64,000 nucleotides of DNA from Maritimibacter sp. (GTDB lineage Bacteria > Pseudomonadota > Alphaproteobacteria > Rhodobacterales > Rhodobacteraceae). The stretch covers positions 90,208-154,207 of the forward strand of contig NZNT01000014.1 in assembly GCA_002695005.1 (NCBI GenBank), written 5' to 3'. A model generated the notes under the pieces. That model did no database searches and was not told the DNA's origin. It was given only the letters and a program-made list of their open reading frames with translations. Each line of letters opens with the position of its first letter. Position 1 is the stretch's first letter. Both the position numbers and the translations under genes were made by a program. Shown piece after piece: positions 53,278-61,174 of this stretch.

Positions 53278-54438
53278 ATGGCACTTTTCGAGTATTTTCC
53301 GAACTATGTCTGGAACCTGTCCCTGTCGATCGCGATACAGTCCGGCGGCGAGATGGGTGAGATCATCGACATGTCCAAACCGCTTCTGGAAAAGGCCGAA
53401 GCCGGTGAGGATGCGGGCACGGCCGAATTTCTCAAGGAATGGCTGAAGAAGGCCGAAGACCTGATCACGCAGGCGTCCGATGACGAGGCCAAAGACCGGC
53501 TGTTTTCCGCGGGCGACAAGCTTCGGCGCGCCTGCCTTTACCTGCTCACTGCCGAGCGGATGCAGGGCCACGGTCATCCGGGCCGGGCCGAGACTTTTGC
53601 CAAAGCTCTGGAATGCTTCGACAAGTACGTGTCTTACCGCAAAGAGAACTGCGAGCGGGTGGAAATACCCTATGGAGACAAGGTGCTGCCTGCCTATTTC
53701 ACCCGCGCCGAGGGGGTCGATGGCGAGGCGCCCTGCGTCGTCTTCCTGAACGGGCTCGATTCCAACAAGGAACTGCTCTACTGGACCTGGCTTCCGCAAG
53801 AACTGGCCCGCCGTGGCATCTCGACCCTGTGTGTCGACCAGCCCGGCACGGGCGAGTCGATCCGGCTTCAGGGACTGCACGCGACATATGACAGCGAACG
53901 CTGGGGGACGCCGGTTTACGAATATGCCGCAGCCCGCCCCGACGTGGACGCGGCGCGCGTTGGCTGCTCTGGCATCTCGCTTGGCGGGTACTATGTCCCG
54001 CGCATCGTCGCGAACGAGCCGCGCTATGCGTCTGGCGCCGTCTGGGGCGCGAACCACAACTGGGCGGAAGTGCAGGAAAAACGCATGCGGCGTGAGGGCG
54101 AGAACCCGGTACCGCATTACTGGCATCATGTCTGGTGGGTATTCGACGCCAAGGATCAGGACGATTTCATGGAGAAGGCCAAGGGGATGAACCTCAATGG
54201 CCAGATGGAGAAGATCAAGGTTCCCTTCCTCGTCACCCACGGCGAAAAGGACCGCCAGATCGGACTGGAATACGCCCGGCAGGCCTATGACCAGCTGACC
54301 AATTCGCCCAAGCGGGAGCTGAAAATCTTCACCGCATACGAAGGCGGTGTTGAACATGTCGGCGCGGACAACATGTCGTTCGGCCGTTCGCTCATCGCCG
54401 ACTGGTTCGCGGAAACGCTGGGCGGGCACACGAAGTAA
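53278..54438 (+). CDS. Alpha/beta hydrolase, FrsA/DUF1100 type
   Basis: The 386-residue protein has a helical N-terminal cap region (about 1-130) and an alpha/beta-hydrolase core. VVFLNGLDSNKELLYWTW precedes the nucleophile elbow CSGISLGGYYVPRI (Ser234), then THGEKDRQIG (Asp) and GGVEHVGADNM (His). Layout and length match DUF1100/FrsA relatives, which include 2,6-dihydroxypseudooxynicotine hydrolase, a C-C cleaving enzyme of nicotine degradation. GAGGAGGA precedes the ATG. Divergent from the Rieske gene and probably in the same regulon. Confidence 0.85.
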   Translation: MALFEYFPNYVWNLSLSIAIQSGGEMGEIIDMSKPLLEKAEAGEDAGTAEFLKEWLKKAEDLITQASDDEAKDRLFSAGDKLRRACLYLLTAERMQGHGHPGRAETFAKALECFDKYVSYRKENCERVEIPYGDKVLPAYFTRAEGVDGEAPCVVFLNGLDSNKELLYWTWLPQELARRGISTLCVDQPGTGESIRLQGLHATYDSERWGTPVYEYAAARPDVDAARVGCSGISLGGYYVPRIVANEPRYASGAVWGANHNWAEVQEKRMRREGENPVPHYWHHVWWVFDAKDQDDFMEKAKGMNLNGQMEKIKVPFLVTHGEKDRQIGLEYARQAYDQLTNSPKRELKIFTAYEGGVEHVGADNMSFGRSLIADWFAETLGGHTK

Positions 54439-54462
54439 GCGAAAACAAACCCTTAACTGTCG

Positions 54463-54493
54463 AGGCGTCGCGGGCTCTGCGGCGCCTTTTTTT
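54463..54493 (+). terminator. Intrinsic terminator after the alpha/beta hydrolase
   Basis: A 9-bp stem AGGCGTCGC (54463-54471) / GCGGCGCCT (54479-54487) with one G-U pair and a 7-nt loop is followed by a seven-base T-run. It starts 24 bases after the stop. Confidence 0.85.
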
Positions 54494-54585
54494 GTTGCAG
54501 GGCATCGGGTGGTCCGTGCAAAACGCGAATGGGGCGTGTCGCGAACCACGCCCACTCAAGCTCGCGATGAAAGGTGCGGAGGCGC

Positions 54586-55020
54586 ATGGCGCATATCCTC
54601 ATCATGGATGATGACCCCGATTTCGGGTTCTTGCTGGAGCACAGCCTGCGCAGGCAGGATCATCGTGTGGTGGTGGTCGCGCGCGGTTCGGCGGCTATCG
54701 ACATCCTCGAAACGCAGGACGTCGACCTTCTTATTACCGACATCTATGTCCGCGACCTCGGTCAGCCGGTGGCGGACGGGGGAATCCTGCTTATCAATCG
54801 CATCCGGCGTCCTGGTCCCGACTCCCGGTTGCGCGCGCCCACCGACCTGCCGATCATCGCGATCTCGGGGGCGACCGGTTTCAGCGGGCAGGAACACATG
54901 CTCGATCTCGCCCGGCACATGGGCGCGGACGTCACGCTGTCCAAGCCGTTTCCGCCCGACACCCTGAACGCCGAAGTCGAGCGGCTGCTTGCGCCCGACA
55001 CAGGGGGGGACCCGGCGTGA
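54586..55020 (+). CDS. Single-domain response regulator
   Basis: The 144-residue protein is a lone receiver domain. It has an acidic patch D8-D9-D10 in MAHILIMDDDPDFG, the phosphorylated aspartate D52 in LLITDIYV, Ser/Thr in IIAISGATG and Lys in TLSKPFPPDT. An insertion after the phospho-site (RDLGQPVADGGILLIN) is longer than usual. It has no output domain. ATG 54586 has GGAGG upstream; a GTG four codons earlier is possible. It overlaps the hybrid kinase start (GTGA) and is likely its phosphorelay partner. Confidence 0.88.
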   Translation: MAHILIMDDDPDFGFLLEHSLRRQDHRVVVVARGSAAIDILETQDVDLLITDIYVRDLGQPVADGGILLINRIRRPGPDSRLRAPTDLPIIAISGATGFSGQEHMLDLARHMGADVTLSKPFPPDTLNAEVERLLAPDTGGDPA

Positions 55021-57224
55021 CTCGCGCACGGGCGGACAGCGCGACCCCCTTATCCGGGCGGTCGTTCTGGTTCGCCGCACTCGCAGCGGTTGGGGGCGTG
55101 CTGGTGTTGGTCGCCGCAAGCGCGCTCTATTCTACCGTCCGCCAGTCCGAAGCGGAGTTCGAACTGGTCACCGAAGAGGTCCCTGCCACCATCGCAGCAC
55201 TCGAACGGTCCATCGGTTACGGCGGGTTCATTCACAACTTCAAGAACCATGTGCTGCGCACCGACGAAGAGCGTTATGGCGTCGCAGCACGCGCGAACTA
55301 CGACGAGGCCCGCGGTTACATCTCCGACCTCGAAGCCATGGCCGCACGGCAAGACATCCCGCTGGACACGGCCGATCTGCTCGCGACGCTCGACGCCTAT
55401 GCGTCGAAACTCGACGACGTGGACCGTCTGTACGCCGCCGGCGCGACGATTGGCCAGATAGACGCGGCCGTTCGGTTGCCGGACGATGACGCCATAGCCG
55501 ATCTCGCGGCCCTTCACCAAACGCTGAACACAGCTCTGAACAACGAGTTGGAGGCGAACCGATTGCGGATCACGGCTCTGGCCTCGGGCCTGATCGCTGC
55601 GTTCGTCATCGGCATAGCACTCGTGGCGGGGCTCATTCTGTCGGCCCAGCGCACCAAACTGCGGGACGCGATGCGCATCGCCTCGCTCGACGAACGGCTC
55701 AATGCGATCCTGCTGACAGCGCGCAACGGTATCCTCGGGCTTGGGCCGGACGGTTCGATCCGGGTCGCGAACCCGGGCGCGCGTGACCTGCTTGGTACAG
55801 ATGCGTTCGGCGCCGACAGCGACTGGCCGGATCGCGTCCCGCTGAGGCGGACCGAAGACCTGACAGTCTATTCCCGCGATGCTCATCCCCTCTGGCGCGC
55901 GGTCGCCGGTGAGGCATTACGCGGCGAGGTCGCAATCATGGGCGACGGTGAAGAAGCGCGATACCTGCGTGTCACCAGCGCCCGTGTCGCACCCCGTACC
56001 ACGGACGACGTGCAGACCGTCGTGACGCTGGACGACGTGACCGAGATCGAGCGTGGGCGCCAGCAATTCGAACGCGCCGCCCGGCTCGATGCGCTGGGGC
56101 AACTCACGGGCGGAATCGCGCATGACTTCAACAACCTGCTCGGCACGATCGAGTATGCCGTGGAACTGGCCCGGGACGAGACGCCCGGCGCCGACAACCG
56201 GTTTCTCGATACGGCCCGCAATGCGGTCCGGCGCGGCGCCGAGCTGACACAGCGGCTTCTCACATTCGCCCGGCGCCAACCCACACTTGTACAGCCTGTC
56301 CCGGTGGCCCGGGCACTCGAAAATCTGTCGGCTCTCGCCCGGCCTGTGGTGGACGCTTCGATCGAGGTCTCGATCACGCCACCGGCAGAAGGGCTCCACG
56401 TCCTGTGCGATGAGGCGCAGCTCGAGAATGCGCTCCTGAACCTCACACTCAACGGACGTGACGCGATCCGTGACAGCGGTCAGGGAAATCGGATCGAGAT
56501 TAGGGCGCGCGTAATCGACGGTATGACACGCCGCCAACTTGGCGAAAACAGGCCTGACGCAGATCAGGACGTCATCACAGAATTCGTCGAAATTTCGGTC
56601 AGCGACAATGGCCCCGGTATGACGCCCGAAGTGCGCAGGCGTGCAACCGATCCTTTCTTCACAACCAAGCCACAGGGTGAAGGCACGGGGCTTGGCCTGT
56701 CGATGGTCTACGGCTTCGTCGAGCATGCGGGGGGACTTCTCAAGATTTACTCCGACGTCGGACGTGGCACGACGATCCGGATGTTCCTGCCCCGTGGTCG
56801 CCCTGATCAGCAGTCCGCGGCCGAACCGCCCCCACCGATCCTACCCACCGGCACGGGACAGCGGATTCTCCTCGTCGACGATCAGCCCGACCTGCTCGCC
56901 CTCACCCGCGATGTGCTGGCAGGGCTTGGCTACAGTGTCCTGACGGCATGCTCCGGGTCCGAGGCGCTCGACCACGTTTCGAGCGGCGAGTCCTGCGACC
57001 TGCTTCTGACCGATGTGGTGATGCCGGGCATGAGCGGATTTGAACTGGCGGTCGCGCTACGCGCGATTTCGCCGGACCTGCCGGTCATTTACATGTCTGG
57101 CTACACAGAGATTTCCGAGGCTCAGATGGGCCCGGTGGTGGCCCCGATCCTACAGAAACCCTGCCCACCCGCGGAACTCGCGGCGGTCCTGCGTGACGCC
57201 CTCGCCGGAACTCCTCAGTCCTGA
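55017..57224 (+). CDS. Membrane hybrid histidine kinase
   Basis: The 735-residue protein has transmembrane helices at about 16-37 and 187-210 enclosing a periplasmic, mostly helical sensor domain. A PAS-like region (about 225-340) follows. A HisKA dimer domain carries the phospho-His at 369 (LTGGIAHDFNNLLGTIE). The ATP-binding domain has LENALLNLTLNGRDAI, VSDNGPGM and GEGTGLGLSMVYG, and a C-terminal receiver carries Asp at about 666 (LLLTDVVMPG). The GTG start overlaps the receiver gene's stop. The stimulus is unknown. Confidence 0.92.
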   Translation: MTRARADSATPLSGRSFWFAALAAVGGVLVLVAASALYSTVRQSEAEFELVTEEVPATIAALERSIGYGGFIHNFKNHVLRTDEERYGVAARANYDEARGYISDLEAMAARQDIPLDTADLLATLDAYASKLDDVDRLYAAGATIGQIDAAVRLPDDDAIADLAALHQTLNTALNNELEANRLRITALASGLIAAFVIGIALVAGLILSAQRTKLRDAMRIASLDERLNAILLTARNGILGLGPDGSIRVANPGARDLLGTDAFGADSDWPDRVPLRRTEDLTVYSRDAHPLWRAVAGEALRGEVAIMGDGEEARYLRVTSARVAPRTTDDVQTVVTLDDVTEIERGRQQFERAARLDALGQLTGGIAHDFNNLLGTIEYAVELARDETPGADNRFLDTARNAVRRGAELTQRLLTFARRQPTLVQPVPVARALENLSALARPVVDASIEVSITPPAEGLHVLCDEAQLENALLNLTLNGRDAIRDSGQGNRIEIRARVIDGMTRRQLGENRPDADQDVITEFVEISVSDNGPGMTPEVRRRATDPFFTTKPQGEGTGLGLSMVYGFVEHAGGLLKIYSDVGRGTTIRMFLPRGRPDQQSAAEPPPPILPTGTGQRILLVDDQPDLLALTRDVLAGLGYSVLTACSGSEALDHVSSGESCDLLLTDVVMPGMSGFELAVALRAISPDLPVIYMSGYTEISEAQMGPVVAPILQKPCPPAELAAVLRDALAGTPQS

Positions 57225-57314
57225 TGCCCGCCCGTGCCCGGCCAAGTTGACGCGCCGGGGGTATTGTGACACTTGTTTGCGCGCCCAAGCGCCTCCGTCG
57301 GGGTGGCGCTGAGA

Positions 57315-58283
57315 ATGATTTTGGAACAGATGCCGACGACCGTGATCGACACCGCCCGCGACGTGCTTTTGTCCGAGGCTGCGGCGCTCACCTCGCTTTC
57401 CGAAAACCTGCCCTCCGACTTCGAAGCCGCCGTTTCGATGATCCTCGAGCGGACCGGCAAGGTGGTGGTGGGTGGCGTGGGCAAGTCCGGCCATATTGCG
57501 CGAAAGATGGCCGCGACGCTGTCTTCCACCGGCTCTCCCGCGTTCTTCATCCATCCGACTGAGGCCGCCCACGGCGACCTCGGGATGATCGAGGAGGCCG
57601 ACACCGTTATCCTCATCTCGAACTCCGGCGAAACGAACGAATTGCTCGTGATGCTGGAATACTGCCAGCGTTTTTCGATCCCCGTGATCGGCATTTCCTC
57701 GGTCCCCGGCTCGACCCTGATGATGGCCTCCACCTTCCGGCTCCTGCTGCCCAAGGTGCCTGAGGCCTGCCCGATCCGGCTGGCGCCGATGACCTCGACG
57801 ACCATGACGCTCGCGCTTGGCGATGCGCTGGCCGCAAGTCTCATGCAGAAGCGTGGGTTCAGCCCGACGGACTTCGGTGTCTTCCACCCCGGCGGAAAAC
57901 TGGGCGTGCAACTGATGCGCGTGGGTCAGGTGATGCACGACGGCGACCGGATGCCGCTTCTTGCGCCCGAGACGCCGATGAAGGAAGCCGTTCTGACGAT
58001 CTCCGAAAAGGGCTTCGGCACAGCAGGCGTCGTGGAAGGTGGCAAGCTCGTTGGGATCATCACCGACGGGGACGTGCGCCGGAACATCGACGGGCTGTTC
58101 GATCATACCGCGCAGGCGATCATGACGAAAACACCGATCACCACCAGCACGGAGGTCCCGGTGAGCCAGGCTCTCTCGCGGATCGAGGAACACTCGGTCT
58201 CGGCGCTGTTCGTGACGAACGAGGCGGGCGAGCCGATCGGCATCGTCCACCTTCACGACCTCCTGCGTCTCGGTGTCCAATGA
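57315..58283 (+). CDS. kpsF: KpsF/GutQ D-arabinose 5-phosphate isomerase
   Basis: The 322-residue protein has an N-terminal SIS sugar-isomerase domain (GKVVVGGVGKSGHIARKMAATLSSTG, then ISNSGETNELLVML) and two C-terminal CBS domains (MKEAVLTISEKGFGTAGVV, ITTSTEVPVSQALSRIEEHS). It interconverts ribulose 5-phosphate and arabinose 5-phosphate, the first step to Kdo. ATG 57315 is chosen; 57330 is an alternative. It overlaps kdsB by ATGA, opening the Kdo operon. Confidence 0.93.
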   Translation: MILEQMPTTVIDTARDVLLSEAAALTSLSENLPSDFEAAVSMILERTGKVVVGGVGKSGHIARKMAATLSSTGSPAFFIHPTEAAHGDLGMIEEADTVILISNSGETNELLVMLEYCQRFSIPVIGISSVPGSTLMMASTFRLLLPKVPEACPIRLAPMTSTTMTLALGDALAASLMQKRGFSPTDFGVFHPGGKLGVQLMRVGQVMHDGDRMPLLAPETPMKEAVLTISEKGFGTAGVVEGGKLVGIITDGDVRRNIDGLFDHTAQAIMTKTPITTSTEVPVSQALSRIEEHSVSALFVTNEAGEPIGIVHLHDLLRLGVQ

Positions 58284-59080
58284 AAACCGTCATCCTGATC
58301 CCCGCCCGCTATGCCTCGACCCGCTATCCCGGCAAACCGCTGGTCACGCTGCGCCAGCCTGACGGAAGCCACAAGTCGCTGATCCAGATGAGCTGGGAGG
58401 CGGCCTGTTCGGTGCCCGGCGTGGATGCGGTCTATGTCGCCACGGACGATGCGCGGATTGAGGATGCCGCCAAGCGGTTCGGGGCCGAGGTCATCATGAC
58501 GTCCCGCGAGGCCGAGAACGGGACCGCGCGCTGCGCCGATGCGGTCACGCGGGCCAAACTGGATGCCGACCTGATCGTGAACCTGCAGGGCGACGCGCCG
58601 CTGACGCCGCCGTGGTTCGTCGAGGCGCTCATTGACGAGATGAAGCGCGACCCGGATGCGGTCATGGCCACGCCGATCATCCGCTGCGACCGCGAGACTT
58701 ATGGCAATTTCGTCGAGGACCGCAAGAACGGCATGGTCGGCGGCACCACCGCCGTACAGGACGTGCATGGCAACGCGCTCTATTTCTCGAAGGAAGTGAT
58801 CCCGTGGCTCGACCCGCAAAAGGTCGCGGACATGGACCCGATCCCCGTTTTCCACCATGTCGGTGTCTATGCGTATCGTCGCGACACTCTGCTGTCTTAT
58901 GCGGCGTGGGGGGAATGCGAACTGGAACGGCTTGAAGGGTTGGAGCAGCTGCGTTTTCTCGCCAACGGCGCGCCGGTGCGCTGCGTCGAAGTGGACGGGC
59001 GCGGCCGGGTGTTCTGGGAGCTCAACAACCCGCACGACACAGCCCGCATCGAACAGGCACTGGAGGCCATCGCCCAATGA
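58280..59080 (+). CDS. kdsB: 3-deoxy-manno-octulosonate cytidylyltransferase
   Basis: The 266-residue enzyme activates Kdo as CMP-Kdo. It shows [18 protein letters not shown] for CTP binding, [35 protein letters not shown], and [16 protein letters not shown]. At 266 residues it is slightly longer than the usual 245-255, with an extra segment between the QGD strand and the YAYRR motif. Overlaps with kpsF and kdsA (ATGA both sides) place it in the Kdo operon; the capsule-type KpsU variant is an equal reading. Confidence 0.92.
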   Translation: MKTVILIPARYASTRYPGKPLVTLRQPDGSHKSLIQMSWEAACSVPGVDAVYVATDDARIEDAAKRFGAEVIMTSREAENGTARCADAVTRAKLDADLIVNLQGDAPLTPPWFVEALIDEMKRDPDAVMATPIIRCDRETYGNFVEDRKNGMVGGTTAVQDVHGNALYFSKEVIPWLDPQKVADMDPIPVFHHVGVYAYRRDTLLSYAAWGECELERLEGLEQLRFLANGAPVRCVEVDGRGRVFWELNNPHDTARIEQALEAIAQ

Positions 59081-59907
59081 CCAAGACCGTCGATATCCTC
59101 GACCTGAGCGTGGGCGGTGAGAACCCCGTCGCGTTCATCCTCGGCCCCTGCCAGCTCGAAAGCCTCGACCATGCGCGGATGATGGCTGAAAAGATCGCGG
59201 CGGCCTGCGAGACGGCGGGTGCGAAATTCATCTTCAAGTCGAGCTACGACAAGGCCAACCGGTCGTCGATTTCGACCACGCGGGGTCTTGGCATGGACGA
59301 GGGTTTGTCGATCCTGTCCAAGATCCGTGACGAGTTCGGCGTGCCGGTCCTGACCGACGTGCATGACGCGCATCAGTGCGGCCCCGTGGGCGAAGCGGTC
59401 GATGTGCTCCAGATCCCCGCATTTTTGTGCCGCCAGACCGACCTCCTGCTCGCCGCCGGCGAGACGGGGCGCGCGGTTAACGTCAAGAAGGGTCAGTTTC
59501 TTGCGCCGTGGGACATGGGCAACGTGGCCGACAAGATTGCCTCGACCGGCAACGACAAGGTCATGCTGTGCGACCGGGGCACGTCTTTCGGCTACAACAC
59601 GCTGGTCACGGATTTCCGGGGCCTGCCGATCATGGCGCAGACCGGATACCCGGTCGTATTCGATGCCACGCACTCCGTGCAGCAGCCGGGCGGACAGGGC
59701 ACCACATCGGGCGGGCAGCGCGAATTCGCGCCGATCCTTGCGCGGGCGGCCTGTGCGGTCGGTGTCTCGGCGGTGTTCCTCGAAACCCACGAAGACCCGG
59801 ACAACGCGCCGTCCGACGGGCCGAACATGATCCCGGTGGACGAACTTGCGGGTGTTCTCACGTCCCTCGTGCGCTATGACGCGTTGACGCGTGAGCTGTT
59901 TCGGTAG
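59077..59907 (+). CDS. kdsA: 3-deoxy-8-phosphooctulonate synthase (metal-dependent type)
   Basis: The 276-residue enzyme condenses PEP with arabinose 5-phosphate. The N-terminal [11 protein letters not shown] places Cys25 where class II, metal-dependent KdsA has its ligand (class I enzymes have Asn there). [13 protein letters not shown] and [15 protein letters not shown] carry the substrate and metal site. A 6-bp hairpin CGCCGC/GCGGCG (59918-59932) follows the stop before the glycosyltransferase. Confidence 0.95.
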   Translation: MTKTVDILDLSVGGENPVAFILGPCQLESLDHARMMAEKIAAACETAGAKFIFKSSYDKANRSSISTTRGLGMDEGLSILSKIRDEFGVPVLTDVHDAHQCGPVGEAVDVLQIPAFLCRQTDLLLAAGETGRAVNVKKGQFLAPWDMGNVADKIASTGNDKVMLCDRGTSFGYNTLVTDFRGLPIMAQTGYPVVFDATHSVQQPGGQGTTSGGQREFAPILARAACAVGVSAVFLETHEDPDNAPSDGPNMIPVDELAGVLTSLVRYDALTRELFR

Positions 59908-59950
59908 ACGACTGAGACGCCGCGCTGCGGCGACCTAGGGGAAGGGCTCG

Positions 59951-61171
59951 ATGGCGACAACCGGAACGCAAGACACGGGGCGACTGCGGATCGGTTTCTT
60001 CGTCCCCTGGATCACCAAGGGGCGCGGCGGCACCGAGAACGTCGGCCACATGATGGCCAACGCGATGCGCGTGCGCGGGCACCATGTCGTGATTTTCACT
60101 TTCGATGACAAGAAGGGCCCTTCACTCTGGCCCCTCGAAGACGGGATCGAGGTCGTTCATCTGAGCGAGAAAGATGATGCGCCGGCGGACGACCAGATGG
60201 CGCTGGAAGTTGCCGCTCGCAACCTCGACCTTCTCGTGGGTCTGCACATGAACCGCGCCTTCACGCGCTACCTTCGCTGCGCATACAAGACCGGCCTGCC
60301 CATCGTGCTGTCCGAGCACATCGACCCGCGCTTCCCCAACTGGCTGGGCGTGTTTCCCGAGGACGAGCGTCAGATCACCTTTTCCGGAGCCACGCGCATC
60401 CACATCCTCGTCGACGCCTTCCGCGAGACGTTCCAACCCGATATCCGCGACCGCGTGCGCGTCGTGCCAAACACGATCCGCGAACCCGAGGCGCTGGCGG
60501 ATCTTGCTGCCACTAAAAAGACCCGCAACGTCGTCACCGTCTCGCGCCTCGTCCCGCGCAAGAACGTGGACCGGCTGCTGGAGGCCTTTGCGCCGCTGGC
60601 CCGGCAGTTTCCCGACTGGAACCTGCGCATCGTGGGCGACGGCAAGTCCAAAGGGCCGCTCAAGAAACTCGCGCGCAAGCTGGGCATCGCGCGGCAGGTG
60701 GTGTTCGTGGGCGAACTCAGCGACCCCTACCCCGAATATCGCAAGGCGGATGTTTTTGTGACCCCGGCGCTCTTCGAGGGGTTCGGGCTGACGCTGTGCG
60801 AGGCGAACGCGCATGGCGTGCCGGGCATCGGCTATGCCGTCTGCAATGGCGTGAACGAACAGATCATCCCCGGTGAAAACGGGTTCCTCTCGTCCGGCGG
60901 TCAGGACATGGGGTCGCTGGGCGAAGACATGCGCAAGCTCATGTCCGACGATGCCCTCAGGCAGCGGATGGGCGCGCGGGCGCGCGAGTTGTTTCTTGAA
61001 CGCTATGCGAACACCGTCGTGCATGACGGTTGGGAGGAGCTCTTTCTCGAAGCAGCCGCCGAGCCGGTTCACCGCCGCCCCCCGACCGAAGCCGAGGTGC
61101 GGGCGGTCCGGCTTTGGGAATCCATGCACGGCCCGCTACAGATCACGGCCCCAACCGCAGGAAAATTCTGA
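59951..61171 (+). CDS. GT4 glycosyltransferase
   Basis: The 406-residue GT-B enzyme begins with a typical FVPWITKGRGGTENVGHMMA opening. The donor domain carries NVVTVSRLVPRKNVDRLLEA and TPALFEGFGLTLCEANAHGVPGI (the E-x7-E signature). It lies downstream of kdsA and 3 bases before the trimodular gene, so it works in the same Kdo-linked glycan pathway. The sugar donor is unknown. Confidence 0.9.
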   Translation: MATTGTQDTGRLRIGFFVPWITKGRGGTENVGHMMANAMRVRGHHVVIFTFDDKKGPSLWPLEDGIEVVHLSEKDDAPADDQMALEVAARNLDLLVGLHMNRAFTRYLRCAYKTGLPIVLSEHIDPRFPNWLGVFPEDERQITFSGATRIHILVDAFRETFQPDIRDRVRVVPNTIREPEALADLAATKKTRNVVTVSRLVPRKNVDRLLEAFAPLARQFPDWNLRIVGDGKSKGPLKKLARKLGIARQVVFVGELSDPYPEYRKADVFVTPALFEGFGLTLCEANAHGVPGIGYAVCNGVNEQIIPGENGFLSSGGQDMGSLGEDMRKLMSDDALRQRMGARARELFLERYANTVVHDGWEELFLEAAAEPVHRRPPTEAEVRAVRLWESMHGPLQITAPTAGKF

Positions 61172-61174
61172 GCG

